Positions 35,401-47,802 are shown, counted from the first letter of the stretch. The stretch: 64,000 nt of DNA from Eudorina sp. 2006-703-Eu-15 (GCA_003117195.1 BDSI01000070.1:310501-374500); one strand, 5' to 3'. Notes: generated from the letters alone by a model not told the origin. A program made the numbers and translations.

Positions 35401-38400
35401 TTGGAGGCGGGTGAGCCCCTTCCCAGCCAGTCCGAGGTGGCGCAGGTCTACGGGGCGCTGCTGCAGGGGCGCGAGCCGCAGCAGGGACAGCTACGGCGAT
35501 CGGGGGCCAACACAGCGCAGGCGCCGACCGCCCGGTGGGACGAGCAGCAGCAGCAGTGGGGCGACGCTGAGCTGCGGGCCGAGGAGCATGTCACCCAGTC
35601 TCGGCATCACCGCCAGCACAGCAGCACTTCCTGGCAGACCGGGACCACGAGGTCGGATGAAGGCCATCACGGAGGCGGGCACCAGCACCAGCAGCCGCAG
35701 CCGCACCAAGAGGTGGCGGTGCGGAGGTCACGTGTGGCCGGCGAGAAGGTGCGCCCGCACCACCACTGCCCATGCCCTTTTTACCTTTTGGTCGTATATT
35801 GGTGCAGCCGTGCGTCGTTTTGTGAATGACTTCCTGTTGTTAGTCAGTTTCTTCTGGGAGCTCGGAGGAAGGGCGGACGCCAGGGCACTGCGCATGCGTG
35901 TTCAGCGAGGGATGCCGCCCGACCCATGCGTGTGTGCGAATGGGCGCGACGCAGACTGTACCGCACGTGCGTGTGTGCCAGCAGTCGTAGGAGGAGCACG
36001 TTGCCTTCGCGCAACACTGGTCGCAAGGAACGGATCATACACAATGCGCCATGGCCCAGACAACAACAGAAGGCATATCGTGCTTCTGATGCATTTGGAA
36101 AGTGGTACCACCCAGCCTGGCGCAAGCCTGGTCTTTCCCAAAATTGAGACGCGAGAAGCGTAGTCCAGCTTGACAGGCGATGTGGTTTATATGAGAAGCC
36201 GACCCAGAACCCAGGCGATGTGTGAGCTCGAAGGCAGGCAGAACAGGAGGCGATGTGGGTATTTAGAAATGAAACTCGCCCGTGTGTGTGTGGGGGGGGG
36301 GGCGTTCGGGCCCCCTTCGGAACACTTGACGCTTGCCTGCAGTGGTACGGCAACATGGCGCTGGGCGAGAACGGGAAGGAAGTGAAGCAACTCACGTCGG
36401 GCCGCATATCGGTGGCGCGCATGCCCGTGTGCGGTGCCAACGTCGGTGCGCCCGCGTCGTTCTCGGACCTCAAGAACACGTGGATTCCGCTGGTATACCC
36501 CTTGGTGAGTCAAGAGGTCGCATTCATGCCGCATCAACGGTGTACGGCGTAAGCGGGCCGTGCCTAGGGCAGGATATGCTGGCTTATGCGGGCATAAGCC
36601 GGTCTCGTGCCACAGCTGTTGCCTCGCGGAGTTGCGCCAGGACGAGGCTCACCTCATCCTGCCGACCCTGTTGGACCTCGCGCAGATTGCGCCCGTGCCC
36701 GATTTGAAGGAGCTGATTCCCGAGATCGGCGTGCTTACCTTTGACAAGCCGGATGAGCTTTCCAGGCAAGGCGCGCCGGGTTCCCCGGTGCTTGCCGTTC
36801 TGTGGCGCAATTCTCGCTGCCCGCTGCGCGGCCATGCCATGAAGCGGGTGGGCGCAGTGAAGCTCCACGTGTCTGCCGTAGCGGTTGTTCCATGGCAGTT
36901 TAAATTAGAGACACGTGGGCCAGAACAGACGTTCCCGTGGCTGTGTTCCAGCACCGGCACATCGCACCCAAGTACGCGCACCGTTGCACCCGTTCGACCG
37001 CCCTGGCCTGCCTGCGATTGGCCAACACCAAACGGCGAAATGTCCCCATGCCCACCTCTGAAGCGCCGCGCTCTGCCGGGCCTGTGTCGCGCAGCATGGT
37101 CGACTTCGGAACCAGACTCGGCTGGTACGCGGTAGACCAGGCGCCGGCGGCGCCCGGTCTCAAACCCGGCCGCACCTGCATCAAGTCCGCCGTCCGCTTC
37201 ACGGCCGGCCGTCTGGAAAAGCGAGAGCTTGTCGTGTACTTGTTCACCAACACAAACAGATGGGCGCAGAAGGTGAGTCGCGGGCGGGAAGCCTGCCGGG
37301 GGGGTCATCGGTCCTTCCGGAGTGCGCACGCACACAAGGCCCTGGTTCTGGTTCGGGCAGACCTGTGTTTTATGGGGAGTGGGAGCTGACGTTTGCGCTT
37401 GTTGCCGCCGCCAAAGTCAAAGCATCGCGATTCGCGGAGACAGTAGTCCATGCAGCAGTACAAGATATCAGCAGCACCCTGTGTCCACCTGACGGTGGCC
37501 GCGTACGCCCCAACCGGCTTCGCACCACTGCGGTGCGCCTTGCTTTGGATTGTGAATCCAGGTAGGTATTTATATCTCCTTGCATCGGTGGTCCTGGCCA
37601 GCGTGCCCTTCCCTAACGTAACTTGGTGCATGCTGCCCTCCCCTAACGTGACTTGGTACATGCTGCCCTCCATCAACGTTACAATCCTCCAGACTCTGGT
37701 CGACAGTCTCGGCGACTCACAGCGGGAGCTGTTCCTTGCCAACAAGGCGTTTCTGGTGCTGATTCGGCTGGAGCCTCCCAAGGATGAAGCGGAGCCCGAC
37801 CACAGCGCCGCCGTGCTGTCGACCCGTGGGTCCGCCGGGCTCGACGGCCCGAATGCGGCGCCTGTCGGCGCTACGGCATGCCCGCCGACCCCGGCGATGT
37901 CAGCCGCGGCCGGCGCGCAGGAGCATCTCGCTGACCACGCGGTATCGGCTCCGGCTGCACCGCCCGTGGAGCCTGGGTGTGCTGTGTCAGCAGCAGCCGC
38001 GTCGGCCCCAGCGCCAGATTGTGCAGCCACAGGCTCAATACTCCCGGTGGGGACGGTCGCACCCATCGTGCAGTCGGTGCTTGTTGTCACACCGGAGGCC
38101 ATGGGTGTGCTGACACAGGCACCAGCCCAGACAGCGCCGGTCCATGCGGCCGCAGCACCGCTGGTGCAGCCCGAGACCAGCGCGCCGCCGGAGCCGGCCG
38201 TGGCGCAGCAGCAGCAGCAAGGCCCGATGCCACACATAGCAACAGCAGCAGCAGCGGAAGGTGACATGGACGTGCAGTCCACTGTCAGCGGTGCGCTGCC
38301 CGCGGAGCCACAGCAGCAAACCCCCGAGATGCATCAAGAGCAGCCACAGCAGGAGCAGCAGCAGGAGCAGCAGCAGCAGGAGCAGCAGCAGGAGCAGGAG

Positions 38401-39372
38401 CAGCAGCAGGAGCAGCAGCAGGAGCAGCAGCAGGAGCAGCAGCAGGAGCAACAGGCACAACAGCAGCTGCAACAGCAGCAGCCACCACAGCCGCAACAGC
38501 CGGCGGCACACGGTACGACAGGATGCTCAACCGCCTACCATACCTGGAGTGCCTCTCAGGGTGCGTACGGTGCACAGTACGCCTCCTACGCTCCGTACCA
38601 TTCACAGTATGGTCAGGCAGCTGCATACAGCGCCGCCGCGGCGCAGAGCTATTACTCGTCGGCGTCATACCAGGCGCCGTACTCCAGCTACTCTTATGGT
38701 TGGTCTTGGCAGCCGTTGACCCATTACGGTGCTGCGCCGCACAGTCACTGGCCACCGCCACTGCAGACAGCAGCAGCGGCGGCGCCGCACGCGTACGCCA
38801 GCGCCGCGCCGGCAGCTGCGCCAGAAGCCGCGCAGGTGGCGGCAGGCGCTGCGGCTGCGGCGACGGCGGCAGCGCTGGCGCAGGCGCCCTGGCGCGCGCT
38901 GGACGTGCCAGCGCCGGTGGCGGAGGTTTCGGGCATGAGCATCAGCAGCGAGAAGGCGGAGCAGGACATTGGAGGGAGGGAGCAGGAGGTCATCTCCAAG
39001 AGCCCTCAGCTGGACTCGGTCCCGCGGGTCGATGGGGCTGAAGCTCAGGGCTCTGACGCGGCTCCTCCAGCCGCGCAGGCAGCGGAGGGCTCCGCCGCCG
39101 CAGCCCCGCCGGCACCGCAACCTGCCCACGGGTCATCAGCAGCTGGGCAGCCGCCGGCGATGAGTGCGCCTGCAGGAACGGGAACGCAGCAGCCGGCGCG
39201 GACGCCGGTTGCTGCTTTCGAGCGGGCGGCAGGCGCGGCGCGGAGCGCGTCGCTCGAGCCGCAACAGCGTCTGCAGCCCTCAACCGTCGCCAACGAGCCA
39301 CCGGAGCGGGAGCCGTCCCCGCAGTTTTCCTTCGGCAGCGACGATGACGACGAGCACGACGACGACGAGTAG
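32470..39372 (+). CDS. Gene A: unrecognised protein with Gln/Tyr-rich tail, paralogue of gene B
   Basis: I do not recognise the family. Exons inferred by splice sites and alignment with gene B: 32470-32622, 32902-33012, 33233-33366, 33878-34601, 34912-35052, 35383-35748, 36343-36504, 36632-36765, 37095-37272, 37693-39372; phases fit and give about 1260 residues. The N-terminal third is helical and charged. A middle exon starts WYGNMALGENG, faintly like the W-x-G opening of SPOC/ACID-type beta-barrels, but that is only a guess. The last exon carries a short conserved core (ELFLANKAFLVLIRLEPP), a Gln/Glu run at 38330-38500, a Tyr/Ser/Gln stretch (SYYSSASYQAPYSSYSYGW), an Ala-rich region and an acidic end (DDDDEHDDDE). 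Such tails are common in nuclear RNA-binding or transcription proteins. The intron after 36765 begins with GC. Exons matching B's 60439 and 60146 exons were not found here. Confidence 0.72.
37603..37684 (+). repeat. 30-bp tandem repeat before the last exon of gene A
   Basis: About two and a half copies of CCCTCCCCTAACGTRACTTG plus GTRCATGCTG lie just upstream of the acceptor of the last exon (37693). It keeps the frame open, so the intron could be read through as codons. Confidence 0.75.
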
Positions 39373-41251
39373 TGGGAAGCGCCACAGTCATGGCCGTGGC
39401 GGGTTTTCGACGTCATGGACCACACACCGTGCGCAGCTAGGCCCCTTGCATGACACGCATTCCTACCTTGCCACCGACAGACCCACATGAGGGAGTTGGC
39501 TTGGGAGGTTCAGGTACTGAGCTGCGGTTCCGGTTCCGGAGAGAGCTGAAACGCGTCTCGCTTGGCGCGTGCCCGCATCCGTACAGACCTGCCCCCGCCG
39601 GACCTGGTTGCGTCCTGGGGTTAGAAAGAAACAGCCCAGACGCACCCTGCGTCCTGGGTGTTTGTGGAAATATTCGTGCGCGCGTCAGGTTATAGCTATT
39701 AGCCGCTTGCCAGTAACTCCAGCGAAACTGCGAGCTGTGCTCTGTCTGTATCCATATCTCAGTTGTACCCGGGAACCTGGCCGCTGGTGTGGGAATGGCC
39801 GTCCCGTCTGTTCAATGCCGCCCATGCACTGTGTTTGGGTCCTGCAGGTGAAGTTTGTTCGCGCTTGCGTTAGATTCGTCATGGGATGCTCTTGCCTGTC
39901 CGCACATCATCACGTCGGTTGCTGGGCGTGCTGTGAGACGTGTCTAGGGGAATTGATGGGCGTAGGGTCGGTGGGGCCTCGCCATGTTTGATGTGGCGTG
40001 AACGCGCCGGCGCTGTCTCCATGATTCGAAGGACGTGTATGCCTTCTCCAGTAACCAGGGTGGTATGTCGATAAGCGGAATGCTGAAATACTGACACGAA
40101 CGGAGTTATGAGCCTCTTGCCCCATCGCTGAGGGGACACACCAGGAAGCGCTCGAATGCAAATCATATGCAAGCTTTGGGAGAGGCCGGGGCCGGAGCTC
40201 GCCATGCCTGCGCCCGTCTGTGTGCTTCCTGTGATGTACGCTGGACCATTGACTCATGGCAACATGGGCCACGGTGTCGCATCTGGGTGAGGCATGTACA
40301 TCCAAGTGTTTCTATGAGTGTTGATGCGTATGGCCTGCTGTACTGAGGTCAGGCCGTGTACTCGAGGAGAACTCATTCCGTGCACGGTGCGGTGTAGGTC
40401 TGGTGGGGGTTTAGCAGCTGGATGACGCTCCTAGCCCAAGGATGTCCCGTGTGGCATGAGGTGGTAGACACATGCCATACGAATGATGTGGACATGAAGG
40501 GAACAGCCGGTGCTGGCCAACAGGGGCCAACGGCCTCCGGCCGCACGGCAACGGACCTGGAGAAGGTCATTACCGTACACGGCATCTATGGTATCCCGGC
40601 TGCCAAAGTGTAAGGTAAAAGGTTTAAGGATACTGTTTGGGTATAGTTATCCTTGTGCTAAATTCTCCAATGTGCGCTCATGATACACAATTACAAGTCT
40701 TGGTGAGGATCCCAACCCTCACGCACGGAGGGTGGGTTCATCAACCGTTATCCTTGGGTGGCTTTGATGCGCACATAGCGCGACTTTCCTTCATTACGGT
40801 CTCACTGCACCGAACAAGGGCGTCTTGTGCTCATACTTACTGGTTGCACTCGACCACCCGACCACCCATCCGCTATAGTTTATATGATACTCAGCATGGC
40901 AGGGTCGATAACAAGTCAGATACTCTATTTGCATTGGCAAGATTGGAAAGATACACTATTCGCATCGGAAAGAAGGCAACATAAAGCGCCGTACAACATG
41001 TACGATGACAAGTGGTTGAGACTCCGTCCACATGCGAAACGTGTATGCAAATCATGAAAGTGCTTCACAATACAGTGGTTGGCAGTTTGTGTAATATACC
41101 GAACGTATCCGCCATTCTGAGGCCGCGTCCTAGTTCATAGGAATGCAAAAGCAAGTTGACGTTGCGCATAGCACCTTTACTTAAGCTTCTTTTAGCTGTG
41201 TGGTGATTAGGGCCTGGAACTTACAATCCTCAGGTTCTTTGTCCAGTCCTT
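39373..41251. other. Gap between gene A and IFT46
   Basis: Gene A 3' UTR and IFT46 promoter region. It contains one dispersed repeat copy (39611-39650). No gene or recognised regulatory element is seen. Confidence 0.5.
39611..39650 (+). repeat. Dispersed repeat copy (AAAAAGAAAC-GCCCAG family)
   Basis: GGGGTTAGAAAGAAACAGCC followed by CAGACGCACCCTGCG; closest to the copy at 15809. Confidence 0.6.
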
Positions 41252-44013
41252 ATGGACGACTCATTCTATAGAGAGGATGATGGGGTGAGCGTGTTTTGTG
41301 AATTACATGCGATCGAAAACAATCTCTAAGGCGTCTTTCGGGCCGCAGTTCTCGGGCGAGCTCGGCGATGGAGAGCAGTTCCAGGGAACCGCGCGATCGA
41401 CGGTTGTACAGAACCAGCCACATGATGAGGTATGTGACCTTATGTCAGCAATAGCAGTGACGGAGCAGTCGTCAACTCGTCGGCTGGACAACATGTGTAC
41501 AGGAAGTGAACCTAAGCGAGTCGGAGAGTTTCGCGGGCGCAGATGAGCCCCCCGCGGTTCCTCGGGGTAAGCAAACGCGGTTTGCAGCGCTTAACATGGT
41601 CGGCGCTAATGGCGGTCACCCTTGCCGTGAGCAGATGCATCGTTGATAGAATCGCACGATATGGACGAGGGTCCGGCCGCCCCGGCGAGGACGCTTTCGC
41701 CGGAAGGATACGACGCTGGAGCTAAGCTCGGAGGTAGAGTGTGCTTATTCTTGCGGAAGCAGAATCCCAGACTGTCGTATGGGGTGGTGAAGGGCGGTGT
41801 GTACGTGACGGCTAATCGGGCGTACGCTGACTTGGCAAGGCTGAGTCCCGCAGAGAACAATTAAACACACTTATGGCACGAATTGTCATTTATGGCACAG
41901 GGCACCAGTGATCAGGCCGTGGCTTACGCGATCTCCGCACTGTTACGCGCCGTGGATGAGGCCGTGGATGAGGGATGCGGTGTCCCGCCGTGCCTGCTGC
42001 GGGGCTGGAGTGTCGTACCTCAAATGAAGTACGGTAGCAGCCTTTGCGAATGCCGACGAGGCGGCATGCGGACATGTGGGTTTCCGTCCCTGCATATCCT
42101 ATCGCCCATACCATTGAACCTTCGAATCTTGTCCTGGACACCTGCATCAACTAATTCTTTTTGCCTTTGCATACTTCTGAGCAGCTCCCTTGGCTGCTCT
42201 GGCCCCAGGTAGCGGTGGTGGTGGTGCTGCAGGCGACGACAGCGCGCCCGCAGGTGCATATAACGCGCAGGAGTACAAGCACCTCAACGTCCCAGATGAC
42301 GTGCGGGAGTTGTTTCAGTACATCGGGCGGTACAAGCCGCAGACCGTGGAGTTGGAGACAAAGCTAAAGCCATTCATCCCGGATTACATCCCAGCCGTGG
42401 GCGGGATAGACGAGTTCATCAAAGTGCCGCGGCCGGATGGCAAACCCGATTACCTGGGACTCAAGGTGAGTGCCGGGCCGTGGGAGCATGTAGCGCAACG
42501 GAGTGAGGGCGCCGTTTGGTTGGTATGGCACCCGAAGGTCTAAAACTGCAGCTTGCAAGAGAAAGGCTGTACTCCTAATGCCGATGAAGGACTTGTCGTA
42601 TCATTCTGGGCCCTTTCACATTGTCCTAGGCGGCAATCGCTTGTGGTTGATCGGTTGACGCGCGCACTCCAAGGGAGCGTCACCTCCATGGTTGTTCCGC
42701 ACCCGGGAACCCACATCAGACGTTCAGACTTCTACTTTGCGACCTCTCCCTTCGCAGGTCCTGGATGAGCCGGCGGCCAAGCAGTCAGACCCAACGGTTC
42801 TGACGTTACAGTTGCGGCAGCTGTCCAAGGAGGCTCCGGGGGCGAAGGCAGACATGGTGGGGCGGCTGGAGCACGCGGACGAGAACAAGGCCAAGAAGAT
42901 CCAGCAGTGGATTGGTGAGCTGCGTCGAACTGCGGGTGGGATCGCACGCATGCGAGATGCCCCACCGGCTCGGATGCAGGGGCCAGCATTGCGACGTTCG
43001 CGACGGGAAGTCGTGTACACTTCGCGATGGGAACGTGTGTGTTTACCCAGAGTCGACAGGCATTGTGGTGGCCAAAACCTGTTGTGGTATCCTGAACCCT
43101 TGACGTCCTAGACGAAATCGATTGCGCACTGAAGTGTGCCGCATGGCAAGGTATGGGCGCCGGCAAGGTTTCATGGAAAGACTTCACAATACAGATGCCA
43201 TGGGGTGGGGTAGAAACGAACGAGAACGACGTGAAAGACAAAGCAGATAATGCGTGCCATCGCGCTCATATCATGTTCCCTTGGCAATCATTGTCGCAGC
43301 CTCAATCCTCGACATCCACAAGGCCAAGCCACCGGCTACCGTGTCGTACAGCAAGCGCATGCCGGAAATCGAGGCCTTGATGCAGGAGTGGCCGCCGGAG
43401 GTGGAGGCTTTCCTCAAGACCATGAAGATGCCCTCGGGAGACGTGGTGGGTGCAGCGCAGTTGTGCATGCCAACATGCCGGCATTTCAGCGCGATGTCCG
43501 TCGTCGTCGGACCAACACTGGGGACAGCGTCATTTGCGGCCCTAGCAAACACGCTCCTACCTAGTATTCCGAAAGTGACACCACTGCTGATGATCCTACA
43601 GCAAAGTTCAGACACGATCGGGATGCCCTGAAATGGTGTTCACCTGTTGAAGTTGAGTGAACGTGAGCAACGATTGCTAACATGCGCATCCACCGAACTG
43701 GCAACTGGCAACAGTCGCGCCTAGGGACCCATTATTGATGATGCGGCTGAGGGGCATTTTGAACGTTGTGTGCCGCGTACATATTGGCCTGAAACGCGTA
43801 CAGGAGCTCGACGTTAAGACTTACGCCAAGCTGGTGTGCACGTTGCTGGATATCCCCGTGTACGACGACCCAATCGAGTCGCTTCACGTGCTGTTCACGC
43901 TGTACCTGGAGTTCAAGAACAACCCGATCTTCCGTCAGCACATGGAGATGGAGAACAAGCTCGATGGCATGGCGACGGTCGGGCAAGGCACTGCAGACGT
44001 GCTGGGCCTCTGA
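41252..44013 (+). CDS. IFT46: Intraflagellar transport protein 46 (IFT-B core), 8 exons
   Basis: Subunit of the IFT-B complex, which carries cargo along the flagellar axoneme and is needed for flagellar assembly and outer dynein arm transport. Exons 41252-41284, 41349-41429, 41503-41566, 41635-41733, 42185-42465, 42758-42914, 43300-43445, 43804-44013 (phases 0, 0, 1, 1, 0, 1, 0) give 356 residues. The core is almost the Chlamydomonas protein: EYKHLN, ELFQYIGRYKPQTVELE, VGGIDEFIKVPRPD, KVLDEPAAKQSDPTVLT, SKRMPEIEALMQEWPPE, FRQHMEMENKLDGM, ending ADVLGL. The acidic, disordered N-terminus (MDDSFYREDDG..., FQGTAR..VVQNQPHDE, SHDMDEGPAAPARTLSP) is recognisable but diverged, as usual for this protein. 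The start is the ATG that opens exon 1 with the family's MDDS. TGTAA, the usual algal poly(A) signal, occurs at 44419-44423 and 44587-44591. Confidence 0.97.
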
Positions 44014-44676
44014 TTCCGACGAGGTGCCCGAAACACGGGTTCGTATGTTGGTTTGGTTGCTGCCATGGACGGTGCACATCTGGGAGGCGGGTGAGGCCTG
44101 TCACTCGTTTAGGTCGATGTTTGGTGGGTTTCCAAGAGTTTTACCATGTACATATTGGGCTCGGGCATCCGTTGCCCGTCAGGGGTACGCACGGTCGAAT
44201 TGACTGACCATGCGACGGATTACAATGACTTTCCTTATTATCCAGTGTATGTGCACAGCAGGGGTTCGATTGCCCGTTTGAGGCAGCGCGCATGGTACTT
44301 GAGGGCGTCATAGGTTTCCGCAGCATCATCGTCCCTGCCCGTTAGTGATGGCAAGGGTTCTGGCTTGTGCTGCGGGATCGCGGACATTATGGTATGGACA
44401 TGGATTGGAATACTTGTATGTAAAATTGTGCTGCTGTCAAAAATCCCACAAGTGCTGGATTGTACGGCGGTACGGGGTACCTCAGATCGGCCACTGGTTT
44501 GGGTCCAACCCGTTACTGGCCGCAGCTTACCAGGGTAATTGTGGTGCGTAGCAGTGTTACTATTCTTTGACATTTACTCGTTAGATTGTAAGCTGTATCA
44601 GTGATGTGATATGAAGTAATCCGTCTTGTTTGGCGTATAGATATGCTTCGGTAGCTGAGCACCCAATTTGCGGCGG
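44014..44676. other. Gap between IFT46 and bHLH gene
   Basis: About 660 bases that must hold the IFT46 3' UTR (candidate TGTAA signals at 44419 and 44587) and the promoter and 5' UTR of the bHLH gene transcribed in the same direction. No other feature is seen. Confidence 0.5.
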
Positions 44677-46136
44677 ATGGAGGCCCCGTCTTCACTCAAA
44701 CCATCTGCTAAACTAGAGCAAATTGAGACGGGTGGGACAGGCGACGATGCCTTAAACTCGAGTTTCTTGGAATTCTTGACAGACGACCTTGTTTTTGGGT
44801 CAGAGGCGTTGGACGCGGCGACATTAGAAGCAGTCTGCCAGGTTGCTGACGCGCAGCGGCAGCCCGCAGTTCAAAGCAGCGCGGCAATCAATACAGTCCC
44901 GCAACCCGGACCAGCGGCTGCGCCCACACCAGGAATGAAAAGGACGTTAGAAGACGGTGCATACTCAGAGTCTGATGAGGACGACGACGGTTGCAAGGGC
45001 GAGAAGTCGACTGGCAAGCGGTCGAAAGGGGGAGAAATGTCTGCGGCAGCGACCAAGAAGGCATGTCGGGAGAAAGCGAGGCGTGAAAAACTGAATGAAC
45101 GGTAAGTCGGCTGCCTTCCAATTTTCGCGTCACAGAACCCAGAAGTCGTTTCGTTCGGCGCAGCTTCCTCGATTTGGCACGGCTGGTGGACCCCGGAAAC
45201 GAGCCCAAGACAGACAAGAGCACTATTTTGACCGATGCAATTAAGTACGTGCAGCAGATTACTGTCGAAAACCACCAGCTGCGGCAACTGAACAAGTTTC
45301 TCGAGGTGAGCCACCTGCCGGCTACCTCGCAGCCGGATGGCTGACCGGTTGACTTTCGGCAGTGATCATAACCTGGGAATTGCTTACACGACGGCACAGG
45401 AGCGTGTGGCTTCCCTCGAGCGGGAACGCGGCCAGCAGCTGTACCAGCAGAGCCTTATGATGAGCGCTATGGGACCTGGGCAGATGATGCCAGCTGGACA
45501 GCCGGTGCTCGTCGGTGCGCCAGCGGGGATGATGCCGGGCGCGTCCATGGCGGGTACGTCGGTCAGAGCATGGGTTATGAAGTTAATTTGGCCAGGAACA
45601 CACACTCTTGATGCCCTGAGTTCCCCCTCCCTCCCTATGTCTACCAATTTCCTATACCCCCCTACCTCCTTCCCCGGCAATCTCCGCTTCGCACTGTAGG
45701 CGCGCCGATGGGCCAGCTGCACATGCCTAGCGCAATGGTCGCATCAACTAGTAACCCGATGTTGAGCGCGGCGGGAATGCCATCGGCGCCGACACCGCCT
45801 TTGCCAAGCATGCAGAGCCAGCAGCAGCAGCAGGCTGGGCAAACGGGAATGCTAGCGACGGCAGGGGGAGCCCTCATGGCACAGGCGTCGGGCCCCATGA
45901 TGGCTCAGATGCCCATGGCTGGAGCACAAGCAGCGACCTTGGGGACGATGGGTGCGACGGTGGGGACGGCGGGGGTCGCGTTCAACGTGACCGGCGCAAG
46001 CGTCGGGGCAGGGCCCAGCAAACCCATCATGGTCAACGCTGTTCCCGGAATGATGCCGTACCAGGGCATGTACTGGCTGCCGCCCCAGATGATGGACAGC
46101 ACCCAGGATTCGTTATTGCGGCCACCTGCGGCCTGA
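44677..46136 (+). CDS. bHLH transcription factor of the ILR3/subgroup IVc type, 4 exons
   Basis: Basic helix-loop-helix DNA-binding regulator. Exons 44677-45101, 45164-45305, 45400-45553, 45700-46136 (phases 2, 0, 1) give 385 residues. The N-terminal 100 residues are acidic (SSFLEFLTDDLVFGSEALD). The bHLH lies at about residues 128-190: basic region KKACREKARREKLNER with the His/Glu/Arg-type E-box contacts partly replaced as in plant IVc proteins, then helix 1 LDLARLVDPGNEPKTDKSTIL, helix 2 and a leucine-rich extension. The C-terminal half is Met/Gln/Ala/Pro-rich and ends YWLPPQMMDSTQDSLLRPPAA, which I recall as the hallmark end of Arabidopsis ILR3 and relatives (…TSQD..LRPP.A). In plants these proteins control iron-deficiency genes and are degraded by BTS. 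The gene sits about 17 kb from a BTS-like gene start. The IVc assignment rests on motif memory, not an alignment. Confidence 0.92.
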
Positions 46137-47802
46137 GCTTGCGCCGGAGCCGTTGCGCTGGAAGGCGTGTGTATCTGGGGCAAGTCATTCACGGGATCGG
46201 GGCCATGGGAATGGGGTATCCGTGGTCCCAGGTGGCGGTGCGGCGGACGGGTCGATTGTCATAATGGGGATTCATGTGTCCAGCCAGCGGACGACCCAAA
46301 TGAGGATGCTGATGCGACATCGTCTCTGCGGCTCGGATGTGGCATTCGCTGCGTGCTGCATTAGTTTGGGGGGGCAGGTTTGTGTGTGCCTGATCGCGCG
46401 ATTGTGGTGCTGCGTCGCTTGGTTTTGGTACACATGGCCCTGGGGGTCGCAGCGTTGCCCCGACGTTGCAATTGGATATCTTTTTAAATGGGGTGGGTGA
46501 CCGCAACCTTGCACTGTGGGATTGTACAACTTACCCAAGGATGACATAGGGCCGGGACGCAACTGGCGGAACAGAGTCGTTGTGAGTCACGCCCCACCCA
46601 GGATCTGGTCTGGGTCCTGGAGGAAAGCTTGTTTGCCGATATGGAGCGGGGGAGCGATAACTGATTGTGTGCGTTTGCTGTTGTGTGAGATATGTTGGAT
46701 GGATGAGACGTGAGAGGCTGCTCGAAGGCGCTCTGGCGTACTGGGGTTGGGCGGCGGCGGCGGCGGCGGTGAGAGCGCGTGAGTGCGTATGTTTTATGAC
46801 CAACGAGTTTCGTTGCGGACAGTGCTGTAGGGGTTAACACCCGCCCTGCAGAAATCCCTGATTTCCTTTCTATTTTTGGGTTTCAAGGTCCGGGCATCGG
46901 GTTTGACGCGTCATAATTTGATGATCGATACCCTACGAAAGATATTCCGGACCGACACGTCCTATCCGGGTTGCTGCGTTGGCTTCTTGGGTGCACACTG
47001 GAGGTGGCAAGTTCCATACAAGATGAGCCCAGCGGACCATGTGGGCATATGCAGTGATGTGCACTGGGCCGTCGCGGCCCCATGCCCGTTGCCCCTCATC
47101 TGGGGCTTGACCTGGACGTCGGGCTTGGCTCCGCTTCATGTCGGAGCACTGGATCATCACCAAACCCACCGACCGAACAACCGACCGACGCGGTTCTCGC
47201 GTTGTGCTCATTTGTCATATCCTGTGCGCATACATCCGGGATAAAGTCGCTGGTGATAATGTGTATGTGCCTCGAGAGCCCTTTGGTCAGCGGTTGGGAG
47301 GTGCGTAGGCGTAATAAGGTGAAGAGCAGCCTGAGTGATATGGTTGCCTGGTCCGGATGCTGATACGGTACGGAATCGGGCTATCGCAAGGTGGTTTCCG
47401 CTGAGCGGTGTCCGTGACGGCGGAAGGCAGCACGGCTGCCGGTCATGGTCGTCACACGAGCAAGCGGCACTCCCATGTCTGCACGACTCACAGCCTATAA
47501 TGTTCGCCTCCGGGCACCACTCAAGAACTCAACGCGTTGAACTGCGTCCAACTACCGCCTTCATCTGCCGGGACACACCCCGACGACCCTTAGGACCCCT
47601 GCTTGCAAAACTCCCGCCCACCAGGACTCCTGCGACCAGAGCCCCTCAGCGCATTCAACACAGCCCCTTGACAACGTGCGCCCCGGACTCCAGCCCAAGG
47701 GGTCGTTTCTTACTCACCCCTCCTTGGTCCTTGCCAATCTGGGTTGCCATTCGGACACAAAAACTGCCCAATCCACACGGCTTTGTCCCCCCGACTCCAG
47801 CC
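46137..47802. other. Convergent gap between bHLH gene and 2018-codon gene
   Basis: Contains the 3' UTRs of the bHLH gene (plus) and of the large minus-strand gene. No gene, RNA or repeat array is seen. Confidence 0.5.

Noticed and set aside
36343..37272. SPOC or MED25 ACID domain in gene A and gene B
   Set aside because: The W-x-G start and alternating strands are suggestive, but I cannot align the remaining motifs; left as an idea for a profile search.
44245..44300. tRNA-like GGTTCGATT segment
   Set aside because: A T-arm-like string alone; no matching acceptor stem, D-arm or anticodon arm found around it.
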